A stretch of DNA of 18,156 nt from assembly GCA_964436865.1 (NCBI GenBank), contig CAYTFK010000128.1, positions 1 to 18,156 on the forward strand. The letters are read 5' to 3'. The first letter of the stretch is position 1. Each line of letters opens with the position of its first letter. Shown here piece after piece: positions 7,504 to 15,945 of this stretch. The DNA comes from JAXGPP01 sp964436865. GTDB lineage: Bacteria; Planctomycetota; Planctomycetia; Pirellulales; Thermoguttaceae. The notes beneath the pieces are model-generated. The model ran no database searches and was not told where the DNA came from. It saw nothing but the letters and a program-made list of their open reading frames with translations. Position numbers and translations under genes: made by a program.

Positions 7504-9471
7504 TCACGCGGCGTTCGCCCGGCCACTCGCCTGGCGGGCATGGAGCCAGTGGGGCGAGGGGATCTTGTGGCCGGTCGATCCCTGTCCAAACCATCGCGAC
7601 CACCACAGGGCGAGTACCAGCACGCTGTAGAGCGCGTGTCCGGCATCGATTTCGCGGCGCCGATGGCGCTCGGCGAATTCGAGCAGCCGGGCGGTTTCGA
7701 ATGGTCCTTCGTGGCGGAAGCCGGGCCGCCGCACGGCCTCCAGCAGACGATCGAACAGCGAGCCCCGCATGGCCTTTTCAATCGGCACATTGAATCCGCG
7801 TTTCGGCCGCGCGGCGACCACGGGGGCGAGGCGGCGGTGAAGCATGTCGCGCAAGATCCGCTTGCCGCGCCGCCGCCCATTTCGCGCGAGGAGAAAATCG
7901 TCGGGCAGCGACGCACAATACTCGACCAGTTCATGATCCAGGAATGGTACGCGGACTTCCAGGCCGTGGGCCATGCTCATGCGGTCGACCTTGACCAGCA
8001 TATCGCTGGGCAGATAGAAAGCCAGGTCGGCATGGAGCATCCGCTTTAGCGGAGTCGCGGCACCCGGAGCCGCGTGGTACTGCTGGGCGTACCACTCGAT
8101 GGGGTCGTCTTGATCGCCGAGAAAATGCTCGCGGCAGACGGACTGCTTATCGGCACGCGACAGGTGGACCCGCCAGGAGGCGAAATCGCGGCCTTCCGGT
8201 TCTTCGGCGCCGGCCACAAAGCGGCTGGCGAACTGGTGCAGGCTGTAGCGGCGATTCGATGCCGGCAGGAACCGTACGCCCAAACCGACCATGCGCCGGA
8301 GGACCGCCGGCAAGCAGCGATAGCGGGCGGCCAGGCTGGTGGCACGGTAGGTCGGATAACCGGCCAGCATCTCGTCGGCGCCGTCGCCCGCCAGCGCCAC
8401 GGTAACGTGCTCGCGGGCCGCGCGGCACAGGTGATAGACCGCCAGGGCCGAAGAATCGGCGAAAGGGTCCTCGCAGTAGTCGACAACACGATCGAGGGTC
8501 TCGCCCATGTCGAGTTCGACGCCAATCTCCGTATGTTCGCTGCCGATGATTCCGGCGGCCACGCGGGCATCGGATGATTCGTCGTACGATCGCTCGCTGA
8601 ACCGGACCGAATACGAGCGGACCGGGCCCGAGTGCGAGCGGGCCATGCCGTGGACCACGGCGGCCGAGTCGATTCCGCCGGAGAGAAATCCGCCGAGCGG
8701 CACGTCGCTGACCATCTGCCGGGTCACGGCCTGCTGGAAACGGCGTTCAAACTCATCGAGCGCGGCCTCGTAGTCGCAGGGAGTCTCCTGCATCGAGAGC
8801 GACCAGTAGCGGCGGAGTCGCATCTGGCCGCCTTCCACGACCGCTTCGTGCGCCGGAGGCAACTGTTCGAGGCCCTCGAAACCGGTCCACGGAGCGGGGA
8901 CGTAGCCGAACGTGAGGAAGGCGTAGATTCCCTGCCGGCACGGGCGTCGCGCGAAGCGCGGATCGGCGAGGATCGCCTTCGGCTCGCTGGCAAAACGCAA
9001 TACCCCGCCGGCCGTGCTGTAGAACAGCGGCTTCACCCCCAGGCGGTCGCGAACGAGCCACAGCCGCTGCCGCGCGATGTCCCATAAGGCGAAGGCGAAG
9101 ATGCCGTTCAGACGAGTTGCCGCCTCGGTGCCCCACTGCGCATAGGCGGCCAGGAGGACCTCGGTGTCGCAATCGGTGCGAAAGACGTGGCCGCGGCGTT
9201 TCAGGTCGGCGCGGATCTCGCAGTAGTTGTAGATCTCTCCGTTGAACGTGACGGCAAAATGCCCCGAGGGGTGAATCATCGGCTGCGCGCCGGCCGGAGT
9301 CGGGTCGAGGATCGCCAGCCGCCGATGCCCCAGCCAGATCGGACCATCATGCCAGACGCCGCGGCCATCCGGGCCGCGGTGGGCCAGGCTGTCAACCATG
9401 CGGTCGAAGGTGCCGGGTTCGACCTGGCAGCCGACGCGTCGATAATCAAGCAACCCGGCGATGCCGCACAT
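7504..9471 (-). CDS. asnB: Asparagine synthetase (glutamine-hydrolysing), AsnB type
   Basis: The 655-residue protein is a complete AsnB-family amidotransferase. After removal of Met1 the nucleophile Cys2 is exposed (MCGIAGLLDY). The glutaminase motifs LAHRGPDG (29-36), GHRRLAILD (48-56) and FNGEIYNY (76-83) are present. The ATP pyrophosphatase loop is SGGIDS (264-269), followed by LAGDGADEMLAGY and RVPFLDHELVEY. It makes an amide from a carboxylate using glutamine and ATP. The start at 9471 is fixed by the catalytic cysteine; upstream codons do not belong. It overlaps the glycosyltransferase gene by 26 bases. Because it sits in a glycan cluster, the substrate may be a uronic acid or a precursor rather than aspartate; family members in such clusters often have this kind of role. 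The asnB symbol denotes the family. Confidence 0.93.
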   Translation of the reverse strand: MCGIAGLLDYRRVGCQVEPGTFDRMVDSLAHRGPDGRGVWHDGPIWLGHRRLAILDPTPAGAQPMIHPSGHFAVTFNGEIYNYCEIRADLKRRGHVFRTDCDTEVLLAAYAQWGTEAATRLNGIFAFALWDIARQRLWLVRDRLGVKPLFYSTAGGVLRFASEPKAILADPRFARRPCRQGIYAFLTFGYVPAPWTGFEGLEQLPPAHEAVVEGGQMRLRRYWSLSMQETPCDYEAALDEFERRFQQAVTRQMVSDVPLGGFLSGGIDSAAVVHGMARSHSGPVRSYSVRFSERSYDESSDARVAAGIIGSEHTEIGVELDMGETLDRVVDYCEDPFADSSALAVYHLCRAAREHVTVALAGDGADEMLAGYPTYRATSLAARYRCLPAVLRRMVGLGVRFLPASNRRYSLHQFASRFVAGAEEPEGRDFASWRVHLSRADKQSVCREHFLGDQDDPIEWYAQQYHAAPGAATPLKRMLHADLAFYLPSDMLVKVDRMSMAHGLEVRVPFLDHELVEYCASLPDDFLLARNGRRRGKRILRDMLHRRLAPVVAARPKRGFNVPIEKAMRGSLFDRLLEAVRRPGFRHEGPFETARLLEFAERHRRREIDAGHALYSVLVLALWWSRWFGQGSTGHKIPSPHWLHARQASGRANAA

Positions 9472-10435
9472 CTTCCGCTTCCTCTGCCGCATCCTCGGCG
9501 TGCTGGCGATGCCATCGCGCCGTGTCGATCTGTTCCAGCCGCATTGCCGTGACCTGGTCGCAAACGATTCCCAGAGCCAGGAGCTGCACTCCCAGAATCA
9601 CCGCCAGGGCGGCGAGAACCGGAAACCCGAGGCCATTGGCCAGGGCGACGCCAAAACCGTAGAGCAGCCCGAAAGCGATAAGCATCGCCGCCGCCAGGCC
9701 GAACGTCCGCAGAGCGTTGAACAGCACCGTAACCCGGGTAATCGTGTGCAGCGCCCGCATCCCGTCGCGGAATTGTCGCACAGAGCTTCGCCCCATCCGC
9801 TCCGCGGCAACCACAGGGTGAAACAGCAGCCGGTGATCGCGTTTGAGGTAGATAAGCGTGGTTGTGGTCGATGCCGAGAAGCCGTTGGGCAACAGGTGCA
9901 GGTATTCCAGCAACAAGCCGCGGCGGAAGACGCGGAGCCCGCAGTTGATGTCGGGTATGCGGCGGCCTGCCGCGCTATTGGCGGCAAACTGCAACACCCG
10001 TTTGCCGATCACGCGGCCCCAGACAACGTGGCTGGCCCCCGTGCGGGCGCCGAAGACCGCGTCGGCATCCTCAGCCTCCAGCCGCGCGAGCATGTCGGCC
10101 AGGTCGGCGGGATCGTGCTGGCCGTCGGCGTCGAACCATGCGACCAACTCTGTGTCGGCGGTGCGAACCGCCCGCTTGAGCGACGCCCCGTAGCCCATGT
10201 TGCGAGGGTTCCGCAGCACTACCGCCCCATGCTGCCGGGCGATCTCCGCAGTGCGATCCGTCGATCCGTCGTCGACAACCACGACGCTCGCCCCCGCGAG
10301 TCGCGGTTCGGCGCGGATCATATCGAGCGTGCGGCCGATTCCCGGCTCTTCGTTAAGCGCGGGGATGACGATCGTCAGGTCCTCCGGTCCAAGCCGGGCA
10401 GGCTCCTCAGAGCAGACGAGTTTCAGGGGCGGCAT
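9446..10435 (-). CDS. Family 2 glycosyltransferase, DPM1/ArnC-like, with C-terminal membrane helices
   Basis: The 329-residue protein has a GT2 catalytic domain: TIVIPALNEE (21-30), VVVVDDGSTD (51-60), RNMGYGASLKRAV and WFDADGQHDP (100-109, the DxD-type metal site), and VFGAR. Two hydrophobic helices follow (about 243-266 and 270-292). This matches polyprenyl-phosphate glycosyltransferases that load a sugar onto an undecaprenyl-phosphate carrier at the cytoplasmic membrane. The charged C-terminal tail (EDAAEEAEDVRHRR) overlaps the start of asnB by 26 bases, indicating coupled translation. The next gene upstream encodes a GT-C-like membrane protein, which could use the lipid-linked sugar made here. 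That pairing is a known arrangement, but its function here is inferred. Confidence 0.92.
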   Translation of the reverse strand: MPPLKLVCSEEPARLGPEDLTIVIPALNEEPGIGRTLDMIRAEPRLAGASVVVVDDGSTDRTAEIARQHGAVVLRNPRNMGYGASLKRAVRTADTELVAWFDADGQHDPADLADMLARLEAEDADAVFGARTGASHVVWGRVIGKRVLQFAANSAAGRRIPDINCGLRVFRRGLLLEYLHLLPNGFSASTTTTLIYLKRDHRLLFHPVVAAERMGRSSVRQFRDGMRALHTITRVTVLFNALRTFGLAAAMLIAFGLLYGFGVALANGLGFPVLAALAVILGVQLLALGIVCDQVTAMRLEQIDTARWHRQHAEDAAEEAEDVRHRRVA

Positions 10436-10500
10436 GTCAGGACGCCGATCGTTCGGAAAGGGGGGAACACAGCCTCAATTAATCTCTGATCGGTGGCGGC

Positions 10501-12003
10501 TTAGGGCGTCGTGCGGCGAGCCCCGGCCCAAACGCCGGGCTCTGGATCGAACCGACGCAGCGTGAAGCCTCTCAATGAGCTATCCTCCCGGCCGCGCTCG
10601 TCGGCATCCGGCGCATTCAGTTGCGAGCGGAGACCGGCGACAATCGCCGCGGCCTGATCATAGGCCAATAGCGCGACCGCCGAAGGGAGCAGCATGCCCG
10701 CGGCCAGCACGTAACGGGTAATCGTCATTTCCACCAGCGACACCAGAAACAGCTTGGTCAGGGCAAAGGCCACCGCGGTCAGCACCAGCGCGTCACGGGC
10801 CGTCCGGCGACCGATTGATGAATCGGTATCGGAGCCGGCAGGAACCACGCCGAGGCGGACGGCGAACAGCACCAGCAATAACGCTGCACATGCCTGAAGC
10901 ACCGCGCCACGGCTGAGCAACCGCCCTACTCCCTCGCGGTAGTTTGCCGCGAGAAAACGTAGATAGTGAACGGGCCTTGCGCGAATCACTGCTCGCGAGA
11001 GGTCGGTGAGTTCGCGGTTGATCGTCACGTGGTCCGCGCCGTAGCGGTCCACGGCCGCCGGGTAGGCGACCTTCCACACGCTCTGGTTGTAGTTTTCGTC
11101 CCACCGCAGGATGTCGACACCCCGCGATGTGAAGGCTTTTTCCATGCCGCGCTCCTCGCGGCGGACGACGATCTCATGGGCAAGCGGGCGCAGATGCGCC
11201 GGAATATGCGTCTCGATGAGTTTCTCGTCGAGCATCTCGGCCGCGACCCCGACAATGTTCAATCCGCCGAACGAGACCAGTCCGAAATGGCCCACCACAG
11301 CCAGACGCAGTACGCAGAAGGCCAGAAAGGGGAGGGCAGTGACACCCGCCAGTGCCGCGCCATTGGCTTTCCAGCGGCAAGGCAGTCCTTCGCGACCGTT
11401 GCGGATTCGCATGAGCGCCACTCCGAGGAGCGGCACGAGCGGGATCATGAACAGGTAGGCGGGCCGAAGGTGATAGCACAGGGCGACTGACACGGTCAGT
11501 CCGACCCAGTCGGCAATCCGCCATGGTTCCGCCGCGATCCGCAGCAGGAAGGCGATAGCCCAAACGGCGACTGCCCGGGCGGGAAAGTCGGTGAGCAGGT
11601 ATTCGGCCGATGGATGGCTCACTGCTGTGGCAAGGAAGGCTGCGCTGGCGGCGGCTGACTGCCACGGCGAGGCCCCGAACTTTCGCAGGCCGCTATCAAG
11701 CAGCAGGCAGGCTAGGAAATGCATTCCCAGGTGCACCCAAGGAAGCAGAGCGTAATCGGGCGATACCAGGCGCACCGCCTTCAGCAACAGCGGATACCCG
11801 AGCGTCAAGACGCTGGAGAGCATCTCGCGGGGCGGCATCCGGCTCACCGTGTCGTATGTCTCGCTGTCATGGAGGCGCACTACCTGAGCCTGCCCCGACG
11901 CGCACGACCACACCGCGATCGCGACCATGAGCAGCGCAAGCCAGAAGCCGGGCTTTCTCGCGTTGGCCTGAAGCACGGACCTTATTGCCACGGGTTTCGC
12001 CAT
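10501..12003 (-). CDS. Polytopic membrane protein, GT-C glycosyltransferase-like
   Basis: The 500-residue protein is strongly hydrophobic with roughly nine or ten membrane segments. The first is near residues 20-36, and it is followed by an acidic loop with HDSETYD (45-51). GT-C enzymes, which use lipid-linked sugars, typically have an acidic motif in this first external loop. A soluble region in the middle (RWDENYNQSVWKVAYPAAVDR) is followed by three C-terminal helices ending TRYVLAAGMLLPSAVALLAY. I cannot assign a named family with certainty. The start is placed at ATG 12003 (MAKPVAIR); a TTG at 12027 is in frame and possible. The GT2 gene lies 65 bases downstream, so both probably act on one lipid-linked pathway, this protein being the membrane transferase. 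Confidence 0.75.
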   Translation of the reverse strand: MAKPVAIRSVLQANARKPGFWLALLMVAIAVWSCASGQAQVVRLHDSETYDTVSRMPPREMLSSVLTLGYPLLLKAVRLVSPDYALLPWVHLGMHFLACLLLDSGLRKFGASPWQSAAASAAFLATAVSHPSAEYLLTDFPARAVAVWAIAFLLRIAAEPWRIADWVGLTVSVALCYHLRPAYLFMIPLVPLLGVALMRIRNGREGLPCRWKANGAALAGVTALPFLAFCVLRLAVVGHFGLVSFGGLNIVGVAAEMLDEKLIETHIPAHLRPLAHEIVVRREERGMEKAFTSRGVDILRWDENYNQSVWKVAYPAAVDRYGADHVTINRELTDLSRAVIRARPVHYLRFLAANYREGVGRLLSRGAVLQACAALLLVLFAVRLGVVPAGSDTDSSIGRRTARDALVLTAVAFALTKLFLVSLVEMTITRYVLAAGMLLPSAVALLAYDQAAAIVAGLRSQLNAPDADERGREDSSLRGFTLRRFDPEPGVWAGARRTTP

Positions 12004-12322
12004 CGTTTCCGGCTTTAGCTTTGCCAAACGGTGATCGATCTGTCGTCGAGGGCAGCAGCGGACAGTCGAGCGATGCGCCGCCGGTCCCAGATCAGCAAGA
12101 TGGGGTGCGGAGTATACCCAGGCCGTTACCGACCGACCACGTCAGTTTCGCTGTAGCGATGAGGCGGAGTGCACCAGAAGAGGGGGGCGAGGATCGTGCC
12201 GGGCACGGGGCAAGGGCCAAGGGCCAAGCCGCGCCTGGCCAAGAAGCCTATTGCCGATCGGAGGCCAGCCGGGGGTGCTCAGAGGTCCGGACGAGGACTT
12301 CTCACCAATTGTGCGGCACCAG
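12004..12322. other. Intergenic region with promoter candidate and short repeats
   Basis: No gene is visible here. On the minus strand TATACT (12116 to 12111) matches 5 of 6 bases of a -10 box and would give a leader of about 100 bases for the membrane-protein gene, but no good -35 lies at the right distance. A near-palindrome, CGTGCC-G-GGCACG, is at 12195-12207. It could help end the DUF362 transcript, but no T-run follows it. A 7-base direct repeat AAGGGCC occurs twice in tandem at 12212-12225, and GGCCAAG recurs at 12237-12243. Confidence 0.35.
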
Positions 12323-13495
12323 TCAGGCGTCGAAGCGGTGGACGGCTTCGCGAAGCGGCACGCCGCGAACCTCGATGCGGCTGAGGTCGTTCGTTCCGAC
12401 GCCAACCGAAGCGAGAAGCTGGAGATGATTGTCGCCCTGGAAAGGCTTGGCGCCGTGCGCCGCCTGGGGATCGAAGCCCATCACGGCCGTGGCCACCGCG
12501 TCGGTCGAGACGCCATTGCGGCCCACCAGAAGCAATTTCGGTTCCTTCAGCGCGATTCCATCGTTCCAATGGCCTTCGCCGCCGCTGATCGTACGAATCC
12601 CGTCGATGATCCCCAGGTCGGCCGGACGGGCGCCGTAGATGTCGGCCGTGATCCGCGGCACGCGTATCGTGCCTTTGTTCTCCAGTCCGTGCGCCAGTTC
12701 GGCCGGCGCGCCAGCAGGAGGCTGCTTGCGCCCGCTGTGGAACATGGCTGCCCGGTGCTTCAGCGCGTGCTCGCCGGGCCCGTCATCGCCATAGATCGAG
12801 CTCGGCGTATTGCCGAAGCAGTTCTTGATCACCCCGGTGATCCCCGCCGTGGCGTGCTGCTTGAGCTTGTTCATCGAGATGAGCACGTCGGTCTTTTCGA
12901 AGCGCTGGTTGACCTCGAAACCGGGATAGATGAAGCCGCCCCAGGGCACGGATATGCGGCTGTAGCCGGGGAACTTGCCGCGATTGCGGGTGTCTTCGAA
13001 CGTCACGCGGTGCCCGCCGGCGGCAACGATCCCCTTCACGTCCCAGCCATTCTCGATCAGCACCTGCTCGAAGGGTTTCTCCCAGTACAGGTTCTCGACC
13101 ACCACCATCCGACGCGCGCCGCAGTCGGCGAGGATCGCACACAGTGCGGCCAGGCTATCGGGCTGTGTCTGGTAGGTTTCCTGGGCGGGCAGACCGAACA
13201 CCGGCTTCCACTCCATGCCCGTGAGGTTGATCTTAATAGTGACCGTCTTGTTCTCGACAAGCGGCTTGATTCCACCGATCAAGTCGAAGGAGTGCTCCAG
13301 CGATCGGCGGAGTTCGGCCGGCTGGTAGCTTGGACAGCGACAGATCGCCACGGGAGCATCCGGCGCGGAGCCAGAGCGGTCGGTGCCATTCTCCGCGGAG
13401 ACGGCAGCCGCGCCGCTCGACCCGAATCCGGTGGCCAGGCACCCCGCTGCCGCCAGTCCGCCTGCCAGAACACTGCGCCGAGTGATGCGATGCAT
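12323..13495 (-). CDS. DUF362 protein with Tat signal (possible lipoprotein)
   Basis: The 390-residue protein starts MHRITRRSVLAGGLAAAGC, a twin-arginine export signal (Arg6-Arg7) followed by AAGC with Cys19, a possible lipobox. The ATG at 13495 is chosen for this signal; longer versions bury it. The body matches the DUF362 family: KTVTIKINLTG (83-93), VLISMNKLKQHATAGITGVIKNCFGN, RITADIYGARPADLGIIDGI, and a C-terminal TDAVATAVMGFDP. DUF362 domains are found alone or with ferredoxin clusters; their activity is not established. No 4Fe-4S Cys pattern is seen here. Tat use suggests export of a folded, perhaps metal- or cofactor-bearing protein. It is separated by gaps of 319 and 164 bases from its neighbours, so it is probably its own transcription unit. 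Confidence 0.9.
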   Translation of the reverse strand: MHRITRRSVLAGGLAAAGCLATGFGSSGAAAVSAENGTDRSGSAPDAPVAICRCPSYQPAELRRSLEHSFDLIGGIKPLVENKTVTIKINLTGMEWKPVFGLPAQETYQTQPDSLAALCAILADCGARRMVVVENLYWEKPFEQVLIENGWDVKGIVAAGGHRVTFEDTRNRGKFPGYSRISVPWGGFIYPGFEVNQRFEKTDVLISMNKLKQHATAGITGVIKNCFGNTPSSIYGDDGPGEHALKHRAAMFHSGRKQPPAGAPAELAHGLENKGTIRVPRITADIYGARPADLGIIDGIRTISGGEGHWNDGIALKEPKLLLVGRNGVSTDAVATAVMGFDPQAAHGAKPFQGDNHLQLLASVGVGTNDLSRIEVRGVPLREAVHRFDA

Positions 13496-13584
13496 GATGG
13501 TACGAGTCCTTAAGAACAATGGTGGTATCGCAGCGTTGCCGACCGATCGCAGCCGCATCAGGAACGCGGGACGCCGGCACCGGA

Positions 13585-13613
13585 ATTATAACCAAACGGA
13601 TCCGGCAGACGAA
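13585..13613 (-). promoter_or_regulatory. Promoter candidate for the DUF362 gene
   Basis: A perfect TATAAT (13590 to 13585 on the minus strand) lies in the 164-base gap upstream of the DUF362 start, within otherwise GC-rich DNA. The -35 region at the right spacing (TTCGTC, 13613 to 13608) is poor. The leader would be about 83 bases. Confidence 0.35.
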
Positions 13614-13659
13614 ACCGCTGCCGATCACAGTCCCCACGCCGCGGGCAGAAGCGGCTGCC

Positions 13660-14991
13660 TCAGGGGACTTCGTCAAACAGCAGGCAGAGGACGTCCAGCG
13701 CTCGGGCGGTGCGGGCAGAGGAGCGGGCGCCTTCGGGAGCAGCGCACTGCTCCCAGATGGAGAGGGCGTAGCGGAGATACTGCTCGCGGCTTTCCGCCAG
13801 CAACTGGTCACCCAACTCCTCGCGGAGCTTGGGCCACACCATCTGCAATCGTTCGATGGCGGTGTCTCCACCCCCCATGCTCTCATAGACCAGATCGTCC
13901 AGTTCCTCCAGCTTCGCCAGCACTTCCGGGCTGTCGGCATCAAGTGTTTTCGACGGCGCTTCGGGCAGGCACTCGCAGGCCACCGCCAGGGCCGGTTCAC
14001 TTGCCGCCGCCCGTCCCGATGGAGCGGTCGAGACAAAGTCCGGCACAGCCTCATCCGGCGGTTCTGCCGAACTCGGCGTCGGGCACGTCACGCTCTCCGC
14101 GTCGAAATCCTCGAGCAGTTGCAGTCCGCATAGCGGAAGGCCTTCCAGGTCGGTGCCGAGCTGCAAAGCCGCCAGCCGCTCGGAAAGGAAACTGACTCGC
14201 CCGGAGCGAAGCACGCGGGCAATCAACCGCGACCAGCTTCCCATCGCGCCCGGATTGGGCTCGGCCCCCTCGTTCACCCGCAGTACGGTAATGCCATAAG
14301 TCCGCTCGACGCGACGCTGCTCTTCGATGTCGCTCGAAAGGGCTACCAGCCGGAAGGGCCGTTGAGAGCTGAATCTCAGGCCGGTTGAAAAGGAGAACTC
14401 CGTGCGGCAGGCCAAGGGCAGGCAGTTGATCAGACCGGCGATGAGGTGTTCGGCAGGCGGACCTCCGGCCAGTGCCACGCTCACCGAATCCAAGGCGGTT
14501 TCCACAAGGTTCGACATCCAGCGCGGGCCGGGATTGGCGGCCAATCGCGTGAGCAATTGCGCGTCGACGAGCGACGCCTTGCCCGGCAGCCGCAGCGTGG
14601 GCAGTTCGCGGGGAACCTGCGGATACACCCGGAGCATGCCGCCGGCCATCGCAGCACGGAGCAGGGCGAAGGGATTGTTGGCAAAACGCAGCAACACTTC
14701 AGGCGGCACGATCAGGCACTGGGTATAGACCCGAATCGCGCCGCGGCCGCTGTATTCCCATCCTGCGGGCGTAGTTCGACTGAGGCAATAGTTGCCGCTG
14801 GGAAGCGGGTGAAAGTTGAAGCTCGCTGCGTTCGGCGCCGATTGCAGCAGTGCATCGTGGGAGGGGCCCCAGACGGCCAATTCCCGCGCATCGGCGTTGC
14901 AGACGCCGCCGCTGCGGGCCACCACCTGATAGCCCGCCCGCCCGTCCGCATCTGCTGAGGTGAAGACAGCCTGTTCGATCAGATCGCTCAT
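13660..14991 (-). CDS. GTPase-associated protein, GAP1-N2-type
   Basis: The 443-residue protein has the hallmark N-terminal pattern of the GTPase-associated protein 1 type-2 domain: EQAVFTSADADGRAGYQVVARS (6-27), ELAVWGPSHDALL (37-49) and FHPLPSGNYCLSRTTPAGWEYSGR (60-83). A middle region (about 100-290) includes LLTRL, a FSTGLRFSSQRPFRLVALS strand and the helix SWSRLIARVLRSG. A low-complexity acidic/proline linker (about 300-350) is followed by a helical C-terminal domain (355-443). It is the last gene of the minus-strand operon, 39 bases after the GTPase gene. In comparative genomics such proteins occur beside TRAFAC-like GTPases and are proposed to regulate them in conflict or signalling systems. 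No biochemical activity is known to me, so the name rests on family resemblance and context. Confidence 0.75.
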   Translation of the reverse strand: MSDLIEQAVFTSADADGRAGYQVVARSGGVCNADARELAVWGPSHDALLQSAPNAASFNFHPLPSGNYCLSRTTPAGWEYSGRGAIRVYTQCLIVPPEVLLRFANNPFALLRAAMAGGMLRVYPQVPRELPTLRLPGKASLVDAQLLTRLAANPGPRWMSNLVETALDSVSVALAGGPPAEHLIAGLINCLPLACRTEFSFSTGLRFSSQRPFRLVALSSDIEEQRRVERTYGITVLRVNEGAEPNPGAMGSWSRLIARVLRSGRVSFLSERLAALQLGTDLEGLPLCGLQLLEDFDAESVTCPTPSSAEPPDEAVPDFVSTAPSGRAAASEPALAVACECLPEAPSKTLDADSPEVLAKLEELDDLVYESMGGGDTAIERLQMVWPKLREELGDQLLAESREQYLRYALSIWEQCAAPEGARSSARTARALDVLCLLFDEVP

Positions 14992-15030
14992 CGGAGACTT
15001 CGTAGATTCAGGGGTCGGATGGGCTGCGTT

Positions 15031-15945
15031 TCAGCCTTTGAGGTGGTCGAAGAGCCACTCAAAGGGCTCGACCACGCCATGCGGTTCGATCCGCAGCGGG
15101 ACCAGGGTGCGGCCCTGGGTCAGACTCTCGCGCCACGCGCAGGCGCCGGCCACCGAAGCGGCGAAGAACTTGTGCCGGGCGAAACGTTCCTGGCATTGTT
15201 GATAGAGGCCCGTGGCATGCTCGCGAGCATACGACTCGGGGTCGGAGAGGCAGGCCGGACACTGATCGGCTTTGGTGAACACCACCGCCACCGGCTTGCT
15301 GTGCCAAGGGTGCTTTCCATCCTGCTCGTCCAGCTCGCTGAGGTAGCTGAGGAGCTTCATGGTGAAGTAGTCCTGGCTCCGGGTGTGATCGACAACGCGG
15401 GTCGCATCGACCAGGATCATCGCCCCCAGGCACTTCTTCAGGAACGAGCCGATTACCCGGAACGTGTGCGGGTGATCGACTTCCTGGAGCACCGCCTCAC
15501 CGGCCATATCGGGTACGATCAGCTCGCTCACCTGCTTGCGGTTGGGTCGGCGGATCTGGCAGTGGACCCAGTTCCAGCGGTCGGGCTCGCTGGGCGTCTT
15601 CTCGGGAAACTGGTTGCGGGCCAGGGCGGCGACGGTCATCTGTTGCAGATTGATCGAAAACGCGCCGCGGGCGAGAAGCTGCAATCGGCTTGTCTGGCGA
15701 GAGAGCATGTCCATGAGCATGCCCAGGTAGACCGTCTTGCCCGCTCCGCTGGCGCCGAGCGCGGCGACCATTCGCGGGTGGATCTTCTCGCTGTTGGCCT
15801 GGTGCGCCAGCGCCATGGGGGCGGAGCAGTTACGGCAGAACTCGCTGTCGTAGGTGTTTTCCGACTGGCAGATATAACATGGAACCGGTACGGCATATTC
15901 CACCAGCCGGTACGATTCCAGCGGAACGATCACGCCTTTGGTCAT
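15031..15945 (-). CDS. Zinc-ribbon TRAFAC-like GTPase (double-GTPase-associated type)
   Basis: The 304-residue protein starts with a short N-terminal segment and a zinc ribbon: CYIC (Cys23, Cys26) and CRNC (Cys37, Cys40). It continues into a P-loop GTPase: GASGAGKT (64-71), PDMAGE with DxxG (Asp146-Gly149) as the Walker B/switch element, VVFTKAD (221-227) replacing the usual NKxD, and a terminal SVAGA in the place of the SAK loop. It is expected to bind and hydrolyse GTP and to act as a switch; no other enzyme domain is present. The ATG at 15945 overlaps the stop of the upstream SUMF1 gene by ATGA and has the strong Shine-Dalgarno GGAGGAGGT; the longer in-frame start at 16047 is unlikely. Translation is thus coupled to the SUMF1-fold protein. 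Confidence 0.85.
   Translation of the reverse strand: MTKGVIVPLESYRLVEYAVPVPCYICQSENTYDSEFCRNCSAPMALAHQANSEKIHPRMVAALGASGAGKTVYLGMLMDMLSRQTSRLQLLARGAFSINLQQMTVAALARNQFPEKTPSEPDRWNWVHCQIRRPNRKQVSELIVPDMAGEAVLQEVDHPHTFRVIGSFLKKCLGAMILVDATRVVDHTRSQDYFTMKLLSYLSELDEQDGKHPWHSKPVAVVFTKADQCPACLSDPESYAREHATGLYQQCQERFARHKFFAASVAGACAWRESLTQGRTLVPLRIEPHGVVEPFEWLFDHLKG

Noticed and set aside
9461..10489. Long plus-strand open frame (342 codons)
   Set aside because: Complementary shadow of the GT2 gene with strongly His/Gln/Arg-rich content and no fold signature.
12195..12207. Palindrome CGTGCC-G-GGCACG as a rho-independent terminator
   Set aside because: The loop is one base and no T-run follows on the minus strand, so it is kept only as a note.
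12251..13513. Long plus-strand open frame (420 codons)
   Set aside because: Shadow of the DUF362 gene, whose Tat signal and family motifs are unmistakable.
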